In this document: piece by piece, positions 1-9,625 of the stretch
How positions within the stretch are numbered: position 1 is the stretch's first letter
Layout: each line of letters opens with the position of its first letter
Assembly (NCBI GenBank): GCA_965203725.1
Contig: CBDBDH010000001.1
Span: 496,001 to 560,000, forward strand
Direction of reading: 5' to 3'
Source: WTFY01 sp965203725
Lineage (GTDB): Bacteria; Pseudomonadota; Gammaproteobacteria; UBA4575
Length of the DNA: 64,000 nt
Translations under genes and position numbers: made by a program
Notes under the pieces: model-generated
The model's input: only the letters and a program-made list of their open reading frames with translations
What the model was told of the DNA's origin: nothing
Databases searched by the model: none

Positions 1-238
1 GCGATGCATGCACCTCGAACCCGTAGTAACCGCGGCCTTTTTTTCGTTCCGTACGGGCCAGGGCATATTCCTCGCCTGTTTCAGGATGCAGGAATACCGG
101 GAAATCCTTGCCGACCTGGCGATATCCCAAACTCAGCATTTCCTCGGCGCTGGCGCCGACCACCACCCAGTCCCGCTCCCGAACCGGCAGACCCAGCAGC
201 TCATCTCGAACCGCACCACCCACCAGATAAACCTCCAT
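1..238 (-). CDS. cca: CCA-adding tRNA nucleotidyltransferase, N-terminal part (runs off window)
   Basis: Only the first 79 codons are present, and the rest lies before base 1. The reading frame starts at ATG 238-236 with MEVYLVGGAVRDELLGLPV, followed by RDWVVVGAS. These are the GG[A/G]VRD and DxD-type head-domain motifs of class II poly(A)polymerase/CCA enzymes, which add or repair the 3' CCA of tRNAs in the cytoplasm. The spacing VRERDWVVVGASAEEML matches the bacterial multifunctional CCA protein (Cca) rather than PcnB. Whether a C-terminal HD domain is present cannot be seen. It is divergent from the metallopeptidase gene at 272, with a 33-bp gap between the two start codons. Confidence 0.9.
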   Translation of the reverse strand, partial: MEVYLVGGAVRDELLGLPVRERDWVVVGASAEEMLSLGYRQVGKDFPVFLHPETGEEYALARTERKKGRGYYGFEVHAS

Positions 239-271
239 AATCACATCCTTTGTTTGTGATAACGTGAATGC

Positions 272-1314
272 ATGGTGAAAAAGTTCAGCCGGTTGCTAAC
301 TCTGGCGGTACTGGTCAATTTTTGCACAGGCTGCGGCACGATCGGCTTCCATTATCAGTCCACTGCCGGTCATTTGGCCCTGCTGTCCAAACGTGAACCC
401 ATCTCCGACATCGTAAACGATTCTACACGCGACAAAAAATTAATCGAACAATTAATGCTGGCACAAGAACTGCGCACCTTTGCAAGCACCGATCTCAGGC
501 TTCCGGAGAATCAGAGTTACCGCAGTTATATCCAGTTGGACAGACAGTATGTCGCATGGCAGGTATTTGCCGCACCCGAGTTTTCGGTCACGCTGCAGAA
601 ATGGTGCTTTCTGGCAGTCGACTGCATGCAGTACCGCAGGTATTTTGATGAGGACAAGGCGAGGGCCTTTGCCGCAAAGCTCTCGGCTGCAGGACAGGAT
701 GTATATGTAGCCGGCGTGGCCGCCTACTCTACTCTCGCCCCGCTGGTGAGCAGCATGCTCGACCAGGGCGAACTTGCGACCGCGTCCTATATCTTCCATG
801 AGCTGGCACACCAGCAACTGTATGTAAACAGCAGCTCCACCTTCAATGAATCCTTTGCCACTGCGGTAGAGGAACTGGGTGTGCATCGCTGGCTGCAGCA
901 GCAAGGAAGACATGAAGAGCTGTCAAGGTATGAAGACTGGCTGACTCAGAAAACGGCTTTCGCAAACCTGATTCTCGATACGAGGCGCGAGCTCCTTGAG
1001 CTTTATGAAAGCGGCCTTCCCGTCGAGACGATGCGCAGTGAAAAGCAAAACTGGCCAGTGTCCTGCGCCAGCGTTTCGATAACCTGAGCCAGTCCAACAG
1101 TTCATTACGACGCTACAGAAAATGGATGTCGGGTCCACTGAACAACGCTCAACTGGGAGTGATCGCCGTGTATCGGGATCGGGTTCCTGATTTCAAACGG
1201 CTGTTTGTGGTATGCGACAGTGATTTTGAGAAGTTCTACCTGCGTGCAGAGGAAATTTCGACGCTGAGCGCAAAGGAACGAAAATCGGCACTCGAAGTGT
1301 CGCAGGAGTGCTGA
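272..1314 (+). pseudogene. Frameshifted zinc aminopeptidase-like lipoprotein (DUF2265 family)
   Basis: The first frame, from ATG 272, reads a lipoprotein-type signal (LAVLVNFCTGC), then a mostly helical domain with the zinc motif HELAH at residues 176-180 and a downstream NESFA. This is typical of the predicted aminopeptidase family PF10023, whose members are about 340-360 aa. The frame stops at 1087. The missing C-terminus continues in the -1 frame: from about 1042 it reads KAKLASVLRQRFDNLSQSN and goes on through MSGPLNNAQLGVIAVYRD to a stop at 1312-1314. Joined, the two parts give about 346 residues, the normal family length. The break falls on an AAAA run at 1041-1044, so one A is probably missing, either as a real mutation or as a sequencing error. 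The catalytic core lies before the break. Confidence 0.8.
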
Positions 1315-2250
1315 TCAGTGCCGGCGGCGAAATCGCTCATACTGCACATGTCTTGATTGGTCCAGCAGGTAGCCCGGAGCCACCGTCTCCAACGGGGTCG
1401 GACAGTGTCCCGTCCCCGGACAAATGCTGTGGACCTGCAAGGAGTAGTAATTGTCTACAGAGAAAGGTTTTCCGGGGACAAACTCGAAAAAATGTGCTTG
1501 TAACTTCGACAGACTTTTTGGCAAGCCCAGTACTTTTGTCCTGGAGCCGCGCAGGGTCGCCGTGTAGTCCACAAGTTGCTTGAGGGTATACCTTTTTGGG
1601 CCGCACAAATCGATTCGGGATCCATAGGTCTGGGGATCGTCAAGCGCATCCGTCATGACCCTTGCAACATCACCCACATAAACGGGGGCCATCTCGCTAT
1701 CCGCACATGCAAGAGGGAAAATGCCGGGCGCCAGTTTGAGAAGGGTTGCAAAACGGTTCAGGAAATTGTCATGCGGTCCAAATATTACGGAAGGCCTGAA
1801 ACTGGTGACTGCAATTTGGTCCCCTGCAGTATGCACATAATTTTCAGCTTCGCCCTTGGTGTGCAAATAAAAACTCTTGCCTTCAGGGCTTGCATTGAGT
1901 GCACTCATGTGAAGAAGTCTTGGAATCTTGTGGTTGCGGCACGCGGCGATGATCTTGCGGGTCAACTCCACATGGACCTTGCGGAACCCTTCGCCCTTGT
2001 GACCTTTCTCATTGAGAATGCCGATGAGATTGATCACTGCCGTGCAATCGCTGATACAGGCACTCAATTGAGACGCATCGTGAACATCACATTCGACGAT
2101 CTGGGTGCCAGGCAATACCAGCATATCGCGGCGGCGCTCCCGGCGGCGGGAAAGAATCCTGATTCGATGGCCACGTTCCGCCAATTCCACGCATAGCCGA
2201 CTGCCCACGAAACCGGTTCCGCCAAGTACACAAATGGTTGAGGCATTCAT
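1315..2250 (-). CDS. NDUFA9-like NAD(P)-binding SDR protein
   Basis: This 311-aa atypical short-chain dehydrogenase has a nucleotide-binding motif at its start (VLGGTGFVGSRL) followed by ISDCTAVINLIGIL and FRPSVIFGP. It matches the complex I NDUFA9 subunit-like/NAD(P)H-binding epimerase family common in proteobacteria. In bacteria that lineage has no proven complex I role, and substrates are unknown. Start choice: ATG 2250 begins right at the Rossmann strand (MNASTICVLGG), and a GTG at 2262 would add only four residues. The gene ends one base after the convergent metallopeptidase gene. It lies 167 bp downstream of purD on the same strand and may be read through from the pur operon. Confidence 0.8.
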   Translation of the reverse strand: MNASTICVLGGTGFVGSRLCVELAERGHRIRILSRRRERRRDMLVLPGTQIVECDVHDASQLSACISDCTAVINLIGILNEKGHKGEGFRKVHVELTRKIIAACRNHKIPRLLHMSALNASPEGKSFYLHTKGEAENYVHTAGDQIAVTSFRPSVIFGPHDNFLNRFATLLKLAPGIFPLACADSEMAPVYVGDVARVMTDALDDPQTYGSRIDLCGPKRYTLKQLVDYTATLRGSRTKVLGLPKSLSKLQAHFFEFVPGKPFSVDNYYSLQVHSICPGTGHCPTPLETVAPGYLLDQSRHVQYERFRRRH

Positions 2251-2417
2251 ACAGCGATCCACCCGCGTTTATCACAGCTGCTTGTTCACGGGGTTCAGAA
2301 ACCCCCAGCTGCCATTTTACATGCTGGAGCCGACTTCTTCGCACTGGTGGGGAATCGGGGTCGGGGGCTGCCCGGAACAGAAAATCCCGACCGATTGCGG
2401 GGCACTTCGTACCGGCG

Positions 2418-3707
2418 CTAGCGGCTGTCGCCGACGGCGCGGTGGCCTATGTCCGGGCGGTAGAACATTTGCGGCCATGAAATCTGCTGCACGAGCCTGT
2501 AGGCATGTTGCTGTGCCTGCTGTACCGTATCTCCCAGCGCCGTGGCACACAAGACTCGCCCGCCGCTGGTCAATACCCTGCCATCACGTTCGCAGGTCCC
2601 GGCATGAAAGACCTTTTGCTCGGGCGTTTCCCTGGATTCGGACAGGCCTTGAATCACCGCTCCTTTTTCGTAGCTATCCAGTGGGTATCCTCCGGCCGCC
2701 AATACCACCCCGAGCGCCGTTCGTGCATCCCATTGAATAACATGCTGATCCAGCTGTTTGGCCAATGCGGCAAGACAAAGTTCCGCAAGATCCGACTGCA
2801 TGCGCATCAGGATTGGCTGTGCTTCCGGATCACCGAAACGGCAGTTGAATTCAAGCACATGTGGATTTCCCTGGGCGTCAATCATCAGGCCGGCATAGAG
2901 GAAGCCGAGATACGGGGTTCCTTGTTCGGCAAATCCCCGGACTGTGGGATAGATAACCTTGTCCAGAATGCGCTGGTGGAGTGTTTCATTCACGATCGGA
3001 GCAGGCGAGTAGGCCCCCATGCCGCCCGTGTTGGGCCCCGCATCGCCTATATCGCGCTTCTTGTGGTCTTGGGAGGTGGCCATCGACAAGGCATGCTCGC
3101 CATCCGCCATGCAAATGAAGCTGGCTTCTTCCCCCTGGATGAATTCTTCCACGACAATGCTCTTGCCCGCATCACCAAAACGTTCTCCGCTCAGCATCTG
3201 CCGCGCACTGTCAAGCGCATGGGCGTGGTCCTGCGCAATGATGACGCCCTTGCCTGCCGCCAGTCCGTCCGCCTTGACCACCATGGGGACGGGTCTGGAT
3301 ACGATATAGTCGTGAGCCTCTGCAAAATCCGAAAACACGGCATAGTCGGCCGTCGGAATCCGGTGCTTTTGCATGAACTGCTTGGCAAAGGACTTGGATC
3401 CCTCCAGCCGGGCTGCAGCTGCCACCGGGCCAAATATCGGCAAATGCTCGGCCTTGAACTGATCGACAATCCCTTCCACCAGCGGGGCTTCCGGCCCGAC
3501 CAGGGTAAGGTCAATGCCCTGTCGTTTTGCAAAACCCAGCAAGGCGGAGATGTCTTCGGCGCCGATCTCGACATTCTTCGTCTTGGGTTCAGCCGCGGTC
3601 CCTGCATTTCCAGGGGCCACATACACCTTCGAGACATGCACCGACTGGCACAGTTTCCACGCCAGTGCATGTTCGCGCCCTCCTCCACCTACGACTAGAA
3701 CTTTCAT
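2418..3707 (-). CDS. purD: Phosphoribosylamine-glycine ligase
   Basis: PurD (429 aa, normal length) joins phosphoribosylamine and glycine with ATP, the second step of de novo purine synthesis, in the cytoplasm. The N-terminus MKVLVVGGGGREHALAWKL is diagnostic. It is followed by an ATP-grasp core with KADGLAAGKGV, VVEEFIQGEEAS, the NTGGMGAYSP loop and LEFNCRFGDPEAQ. The gene lies 68 bp after purH on the same strand, giving fis-purH-purD, the standard gammaproteobacterial purHD order. No defect was seen. Confidence 0.97.
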   Translation of the reverse strand: MKVLVVGGGGREHALAWKLCQSVHVSKVYVAPGNAGTAAEPKTKNVEIGAEDISALLGFAKRQGIDLTLVGPEAPLVEGIVDQFKAEHLPIFGPVAAAARLEGSKSFAKQFMQKHRIPTADYAVFSDFAEAHDYIVSRPVPMVVKADGLAAGKGVIIAQDHAHALDSARQMLSGERFGDAGKSIVVEEFIQGEEASFICMADGEHALSMATSQDHKKRDIGDAGPNTGGMGAYSPAPIVNETLHQRILDKVIYPTVRGFAEQGTPYLGFLYAGLMIDAQGNPHVLEFNCRFGDPEAQPILMRMQSDLAELCLAALAKQLDQHVIQWDARTALGVVLAAGGYPLDSYEKGAVIQGLSESRETPEQKVFHAGTCERDGRVLTSGGRVLCATALGDTVQQAQQHAYRLVQQISWPQMFYRPDIGHRAVGDSR

Positions 3708-3775
3708 TGTGATATCCGGACCTTGATCAAAAAACCGATTGATGCCAGAAGGCGGGGATCAGCCCCTGTGCAAAT

Positions 3776-5350
3776 CTAGTGGCAGAAATGGCGCATCCCC
3801 GTAAATACCATGGAAATCCCGTATTCGTCCGCTGCCGCAATCACGTCCTGGTCCTTGACGGAGCCCCCAGGCTGGATGATGGCAGTAATGCCATGCTCAT
3901 GTGCCGTCTCAACCGCATCGCGAAACGGGAAAAATGCATCGGATGCCATCACTGAACCGGTAATGTCCATGCCTTCGTCACGCGCCTTGAGCGCAGCAAT
4001 CCTCGCCGAGTATACCCGGCTCATCTGTCCTGCTCCGACTCCCACCGTGCACTGCTCACGCGCATACACAATCGCGTTGGACTTCACGAATTTGACCACC
4101 CTCCAGGCAAACAGCAAGTCTTCCAGTTCGCGCCTGGCGGGTGGACGAGCAGAGACAGTATCCATTTCTCCCTCGGTCACCACGCCCAGATCACGATCCT
4201 GGACCAGCAGACCGCCTGCCACCCGTTTGAAATCAAGGGAGGCGCCCGCTGGCCCCCAGGCTCCACATTCCAGAACACGGACATTCTTCTTGGCCTCCAG
4301 CACCTCACGTGCAGCCTTGGAGATCACGGGTGCGATCAACACCTCGACAAACTGCTTCTCGATGACCTGGCCCGCAGTCCCGGCATCAAGCTCTCGATTG
4401 AAGGCGATCACGCCGCCAAATGCGGAAGTCGGGTCGGTCTGGAAAGCGCGCTCATAGGCCTGCGAGATGTCCCGGGCTGCGGCCACTCCGCAGGGATTTG
4501 CATGCTTGACGATCACGCAAGCCGGGGCCTCGAACTGCTTCACGCACTCCAGGGCTGCATCGCTATCAGCAATATTGTTGTACGACAGCTTCTTGCCCTG
4601 AAGGAGCGCAGCACCTGCTATGCAGGACTCAGGAAGATTCCTTTCCCTGTAGAAGGCTCCGCGCTGATGCGGATTTTCTCCATAGCGCAACACCTGTTCG
4701 CGTTGAAACTGCAGATTGAGTGTGCGCGGAAACGCCGGGCTTTGATCGTCAAGCTGCTGCCCCAGATAGTTGGCGATCATGTCATCGTAACGGGCGGTGT
4801 ACTCAAAGGCCTTCACCGCCAAGTCAAATCTCAGGGCTGCATCCAGCACACCGTCCGTTTCCTTCAAACGGGCAACAATGGCCGGGTAATCATCGGGGTC
4901 GACCACCACCGCTACATGTGCATTGTTTTTGGCCGCCCCGCGAATCATCGCAGGCCCCCCCACGTCGATGTTCTCAATGGCTTCCTCCAGCAGACAGCCG
5001 GGCCTGGCGGTCGTTTCGGCGAAGGGATAGAGATTGATGACCACCAAGTCGATTGGAGCGATGTCATGCTCACGCATGACCGGCTCGTCCTGACCGCGGC
5101 GCGCAAGAATTCCACCATGTATTCTGGGATGCAGTGTTTTGACACGCCCATCCATGATCTCCGGAAACCCCGTGTGGCTGGAAACTTCCGTTACGGGAAG
5201 TCCGTGCTGGTCGAGGAGTTTTGCCGTATTTCCGGTAGACAGGATCTCGATGCCCAGGCCATGCAGTTCGCGCGCCAGTTGTACGACACCGGATTTGTCG
5301 GAAACGCTGATCAGTGCACGGCAAACCGATTGCCGTTTGGGACTAGCCAA
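3776..5350 (-). CDS. purH: Bifunctional AICAR transformylase/IMP cyclohydrolase
   Basis: PurH carries out the last two steps of IMP synthesis. The N-terminal cyclohydrolase domain begins RALISVSDKSG and has STGNTAKLLDQHG. The C-terminal transformylase domain carries LRYGENPHQ and the catalytic KHANPCGVA. The open frame extends up to 5467, but that upstream part overlaps fis in another frame. The first reasonable start after the fis stop is TTG at 5350-5348, giving MASPKRQSVCRALISVSDK and a 524-aa protein of normal length. No in-frame ATG or GTG lies between the fis stop and the conserved domain. The gap to fis is 26 bp, so the two are probably cotranscribed. Confidence 0.93.
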   Translation of the reverse strand: MASPKRQSVCRALISVSDKSGVVQLARELHGLGIEILSTGNTAKLLDQHGLPVTEVSSHTGFPEIMDGRVKTLHPRIHGGILARRGQDEPVMREHDIAPIDLVVINLYPFAETTARPGCLLEEAIENIDVGGPAMIRGAAKNNAHVAVVVDPDDYPAIVARLKETDGVLDAALRFDLAVKAFEYTARYDDMIANYLGQQLDDQSPAFPRTLNLQFQREQVLRYGENPHQRGAFYRERNLPESCIAGAALLQGKKLSYNNIADSDAALECVKQFEAPACVIVKHANPCGVAAARDISQAYERAFQTDPTSAFGGVIAFNRELDAGTAGQVIEKQFVEVLIAPVISKAAREVLEAKKNVRVLECGAWGPAGASLDFKRVAGGLLVQDRDLGVVTEGEMDTVSARPPARRELEDLLFAWRVVKFVKSNAIVYAREQCTVGVGAGQMSRVYSARIAALKARDEGMDITGSVMASDAFFPFRDAVETAHEHGITAIIQPGGSVKDQDVIAAADEYGISMVFTGMRHFCH

Positions 5351-5376
5351 GGGAGTGATCCAAGGGGTAAGGGCGG

Positions 5377-5658
5377 CTAACTGAGCCCGTACATCTTGAG
5401 CTTCTTCCTGAGTGTACCGCGATTGATACCCAGGTATTTTGCAGCCTTTGTCTGGTTGCCCTTGCAATATTGCATGACCAGTTCGAGGAGCGGGCGCTCA
5501 ACCTCCTCGATATACATCTTGTAAAGGCCCTCTGGCTCGTGACCACTCATCTGGTTGAAATAAAGATGCAGGGAACTGGTCACCGTTTCACGCAAGGAAT
5601 GCTTGCTGCGTTCACGGCGCAGGTCTGTCACCTCAGCGGTAGAAGGCGATGCGCTCAT
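5377..5658 (-). CDS. fis: Nucleoid-associated DNA-binding protein Fis
   Basis: This 93-aa protein has the Fis C-terminal helix-turn-helix (NQTKAAKYLGINRGTLRKK) and an N-terminal beta-hairpin/dimer region (RETVTSSLHLYFNQMSG). Fis bends DNA and tunes transcription of stable RNA and growth-phase genes. The start ATG 5658 has GGAG ten bases upstream. It precedes purH, as in Pseudomonas and Xanthomonas-type genomes. The usual upstream partner dusB is absent; in its place is a roughly 500-bp stretch without a recognisable gene. Confidence 0.95.
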   Translation of the reverse strand: MSASPSTAEVTDLRRERSKHSLRETVTSSLHLYFNQMSGHEPEGLYKMYIEEVERPLLELVMQYCKGNQTKAAKYLGINRGTLRKKLKMYGLS

Positions 5659-6154
5659 GCAGTTAACTCCATATTTTAGGCCGGCCGGTGCCAGAAAGTC
5701 TTGTTAATACGGTTCGCTGTGCGGGACATGGTCCGGCTGCATCAAGATATTCTTTGATGTCACGATATGCGATTGTAGATGCCATGCGGTATTTGTCAGG
5801 CAGCGCAAATTCCAAGCTGCACCCGCCATGCCGTACAGCCACTGACGCGTGCTTCAACGCTTCTGATTTTTTCCAAGAGTGCGTGGGCAACGTCTTGTTA
5901 TTTTTAAGGCAATTTGCCAGATTCGGTCCTGGAAATTCCCCGCGCTGCTTGGCCTCTAATGATCGCATTTGGCTTTGCAAATGCCAAGACTTTTTTACGT
6001 TTCGGGCAGCTTGCGGTGACACTTGGGACCGGGAAATGACCGCCCCGTCCAGTTTGCCGCAGGCACCTCTGCCGCGGGCTGCCCGGGCCAGAGGTCATGT
6101 ACGCAGAAAAAGGAGCGGGCCGGCCCAAGACACCCTGCCTGCCGGCTCTAGCAC
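5659..6154 (-). other. Roughly 500-bp region between accC and fis without a recognised gene
   Basis: This is the space where prmA and dusB often sit in related genomes. One minus-strand frame, 6022-5663, encodes 119 residues and stops four bases before the fis start, which would allow coupling. Its sequence (for example YRMASTIAYRDIKEYLDAAG) resembles no family I know, and its codon usage is more AT-rich at third positions than its neighbours. A plus-strand frame, 5688-6182, runs into accC and looks spurious. The region probably holds the fis promoter. I call no gene here, but the minus-strand frame cannot be excluded. Confidence 0.4.
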
Positions 6155-7495
6155 TCAGCCCTTGAGCTTGTTCTCGAGGTAATGGATATTGTGCTCGGCG
6201 TTCATGTACACGGGATCCTGCATCAGCTCGAGCAGCAATGGGACATTGGTGGTAATGCCGTCAATGACAATTTCATGCAGGGCGCCTTTCATCCGGGTCA
6301 GCGCCCCTGAGCGACTGTGCCCCAGGGCCAGCAGCTTGCCGATCATCGAGTCGTAGTACGGGGGTACGGTATAGCCATTGTAGAGATGCGTATCCACCCG
6401 GATTCCCGGTCCTCCGGGACAGTGGAAATGGGTCACCTCGCCCGGGCACGGGATGAACGAGTAGGGGTCTTCTGCATTAATGCGGCACTCAATGGCATGC
6501 CCACGGATCTTGACATCATCCTGGGAAAAGGACAGGGGCTCCCCGGCGGCCACCAACAGTTGCTGTTTCACGATGTCGATTCCGGTAATCATTTCCGTCA
6601 CCGGATGCTCGACCTGGACGCGTGTATTGATTTCGATGAAATAGAATTCGCCGTTCTCGTACAAAAATTCAAAGGTGCCGGCACTTCGGTAACCGATTTC
6701 GCGACAGGCCTGCTTGACACGCTCGCCGATGCTGTGGCGCTGCTCTTCACTGATCCCGAATGCAGGCGCCTCTTCCACGACTTTCTGGTTGCGGCGCTGC
6801 ATGGAGCAATCACGCTCGCACAGATGGATCGCATTGCCCCGTGTGTCAGCCAGCACCTGAAATTCAACATGCCTGGGAGCCTGCAAGAACTTCTCCATGT
6901 ACAAGCGGTCATCATTGAATGCCGCCTTGGCCTCCGTGCGAGTCAGTGAAATCGACTCGACCAGCTTGTCTTCCTCTTCCACCACGCGCATGCCGCGACC
7001 CCCGCCACCGCCTGCAGCCTTGATGATGACCGGATAGCCGATGTCCCGGGCCATCCGGGCATTTTCCTTTTCATCTTCACCGATGGGCTCCGTACCCCCC
7101 GGCACACAGGGGACTCCAGCCTCCTGCATGGCCCTTTTGGCGGTAATCTTGTCGCCCATCTGCCGGATGGTTTCTGCATTGGGCCCGATGAAAATAAAAC
7201 CGCTGGACTCCACGATTTCAGCGAACTCGGCATTTTCTGCCAGGAAGCCGTAGCCTGGGTGTATGGCCGTGGCATTGGTCACTTCGGCTGCACTGATGAT
7301 CGCCGGAATATCCAGGTAGCTCTCTGCCGAGGGTGCGGGACCCACACAAACCGACTCGTCGGCCATGCCCACGTGCATCAGGTCCCGGTCTGCTTCGGAA
7401 TGGATGGCGACGGTCTTGATGCCCATGTCGCGGCATGCACGCAGTATGCGTAACGCAATTTCACCACGGTTGGCAATAACAACTTTATCCAGCAT
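6155..7495 (-). CDS. accC: Acetyl-CoA carboxylase, biotin carboxylase subunit
   Basis: AccC (446 aa) carboxylates the biotin of AccB with ATP and bicarbonate, the first half-reaction of malonyl-CoA synthesis. The start MLDKVVIANRGEIALRILRA is diagnostic. The ATP-grasp core shows the glycine-rich loop AAGGGGGRGMR, HVEFQVLAD, EINTRVQVEHPVTE and RINAED. It lies 23 bp downstream of accB on the same strand, the usual accBC operon. The gene is intact and of normal length. Confidence 0.97.
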   Translation of the reverse strand: MLDKVVIANRGEIALRILRACRDMGIKTVAIHSEADRDLMHVGMADESVCVGPAPSAESYLDIPAIISAAEVTNATAIHPGYGFLAENAEFAEIVESSGFIFIGPNAETIRQMGDKITAKRAMQEAGVPCVPGGTEPIGEDEKENARMARDIGYPVIIKAAGGGGGRGMRVVEEEDKLVESISLTRTEAKAAFNDDRLYMEKFLQAPRHVEFQVLADTRGNAIHLCERDCSMQRRNQKVVEEAPAFGISEEQRHSIGERVKQACREIGYRSAGTFEFLYENGEFYFIEINTRVQVEHPVTEMITGIDIVKQQLLVAAGEPLSFSQDDVKIRGHAIECRINAEDPYSFIPCPGEVTHFHCPGGPGIRVDTHLYNGYTVPPYYDSMIGKLLALGHSRSGALTRMKGALHEIVIDGITTNVPLLLELMQDPVYMNAEHNIHYLENKLKG

Positions 7496-7518
7496 GTGGA
7501 AACTGCCTGAGCAGGAAA

Positions 7519-7971
7519 TCAGTCAATGATGAACAAGGCCTGTCCGTACTCGACCGGTTGTGCGTTTTCAACCAGCTTGGCCTTGATCGTCCCGGCCTTG
7601 TCCGCTTCGATCTGGTTCAGCATTTTCATCGCTTCAATGATGCACAGGGTATCGCCTGCCTGCACGGAATCCCCCACCTCGACGAACGACTTCTGGCCCG
7701 GTGCAGGCGCTTCGTAAAACGTACCCACCATGGGCGAGTTGACCGCATGACCGCTGGGTAACTCGGGCTCTGGCTCGGGGGCGGCACCTGCGGGCGGAGG
7801 TGTTTCCGGTGCAGCCACCACGGACACCGGAGGTGCGGCCACTTGGCCGGGTGCAGCCATGGGCACACCGCGACTGATGCGAACGGACTCCTCACCCTCG
7901 TGGATCTCAATTTCTGCAATCCCGGACTCTTCCAGCAGCTCGACAAGTTTCTTTACTTTGCGTATGTCCAT
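7519..7971 (-). CDS. accB: Biotin carboxyl carrier protein of acetyl-CoA carboxylase
   Basis: AccB (150 aa) carries biotin between AccC and the AccAD carboxyltransferase. It has an N-terminal MDIRKVKKLVELLEESG segment, a long Ala/Pro-rich linker (about residues 38-75) and a biotinyl domain ending with the biotinylation motif EAMKMLNQ. The start at ATG 7971 was chosen because the open frame upstream runs into aroQ in the wrong frame. The gene begins two bases after the aroQ stop, so translational coupling is likely. Confidence 0.96.
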   Translation of the reverse strand: MDIRKVKKLVELLEESGIAEIEIHEGEESVRISRGVPMAAPGQVAAPPVSVVAAPETPPPAGAAPEPEPELPSGHAVNSPMVGTFYEAPAPGQKSFVEVGDSVQAGDTLCIIEAMKMLNQIEADKAGTIKAKLVENAQPVEYGQALFIID

Positions 7972-7973
7972 AC

Positions 7974-8417
7974 CTAGCTCGCAGACAGTTGATGATGTGC
8001 AGCTTCGACCGCAAGGCTGTAGCCCTTGATCCCCAGCCCTGAGATCACGCCGGCGGCAATATCGGTCAGGAAAGAATGCTGCCTGAAGTCTTCCCGCGCA
8101 AATACATTGGACAGGTGCACTTCGATGAAGGGGATCGCCACTCCCAGCAGTGCGTCGCGCAGGGCGACACTGGTGTGGGTGAACGCGCCCGGGTTGAATA
8201 TGATCATGGCGACACCCTCCTGGCTGGCCCGGTGAATCCGGTCCACCAGCTCGTGCTCTGCGTTGCTCTGGAAGTCGTCCAGTTGGTGACCCAGCTGCGT
8301 GGCGGTATCCAGTGCGCAACGAACCACTTCTTCCAGGGTCTCATGCCCGTATACTTCGGGCTCGCGCTGGCCGAGCAGATTGAGGTTGGGACCGTTCAGA
8401 AGCAAAATCTTGGCCAT
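7974..8417 (-). CDS. aroQ: Type II 3-dehydroquinate dehydratase
   Basis: AroQ (147 aa) dehydrates 3-dehydroquinate in the shikimate pathway. It contains LLNGPNLNLLGQREPEVYG at the start, the NPGAFTHTSVALRDAL loop and EVHLSN, all signature type II motifs. ATG 8417 places the start just before the conserved N-terminus; the open frame extends further but adds an unconserved segment. It is the first gene of aroQ-accB-accC, a linkage seen in many gammaproteobacteria. Confidence 0.96.
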   Translation of the reverse strand: MAKILLLNGPNLNLLGQREPEVYGHETLEEVVRCALDTATQLGHQLDDFQSNAEHELVDRIHRASQEGVAMIIFNPGAFTHTSVALRDALLGVAIPFIEVHLSNVFAREDFRQHSFLTDIAAGVISGLGIKGYSLAVEAAHHQLSAS

Positions 8418-8486
8418 GGATGTATCCTGTTTCAGAATGCGTGGAAAGTGACGGCGGTGCACCTTGGGTACTTTCCGTTGAACTAC

Positions 8487-8516
8487 ACTATACGCAGATT
8501 CCTGCACTTTATCCAA
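8487..8516 (-). promoter_or_regulatory. Candidate sigma-70 promoter of aroQ-accBC
   Basis: Read on the minus strand, TTGGAT (8516-8511) is followed after 18 bp by TATAGT (8492-8487), about 70 bp upstream of the aroQ start. The surrounding 8418-8692 interval is AT-rich compared with the genes and also has to hold the divergent promoter of the ABC exporter. This is a match to consensus only. Confidence 0.45.
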
Positions 8517-8692
8517 AATTATATATTTCTATGAATTTAAAGAATTTTCCTAGCATGATAGACGCAAGATCAAGAAAATTAGTAAAATTTTCCGTCTATG
8601 GGGCCCTGGAGACCGGCGGGCAGGATAGCCGCAAGGGATTTGATGATATCGTTTAGTATGCATGACGCGCCACGCTGTTGAACCTGCCAGAC

Positions 8693-9621
<929 letters not shown>

Positions 9622-9625
<4 letters not shown>

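Noticed and set aside
2290..2305. Hairpin GGGGTT/AACCCC downstream of purD as a terminator
   Set aside because: Six-base-pair stem without a T-run in either direction.
7519..8319. Longer version of accB starting inside aroQ
   Set aside because: The first 116 codons are the wrong frame of aroQ. The family N-terminus MDIRKVKKL starts at 7971.
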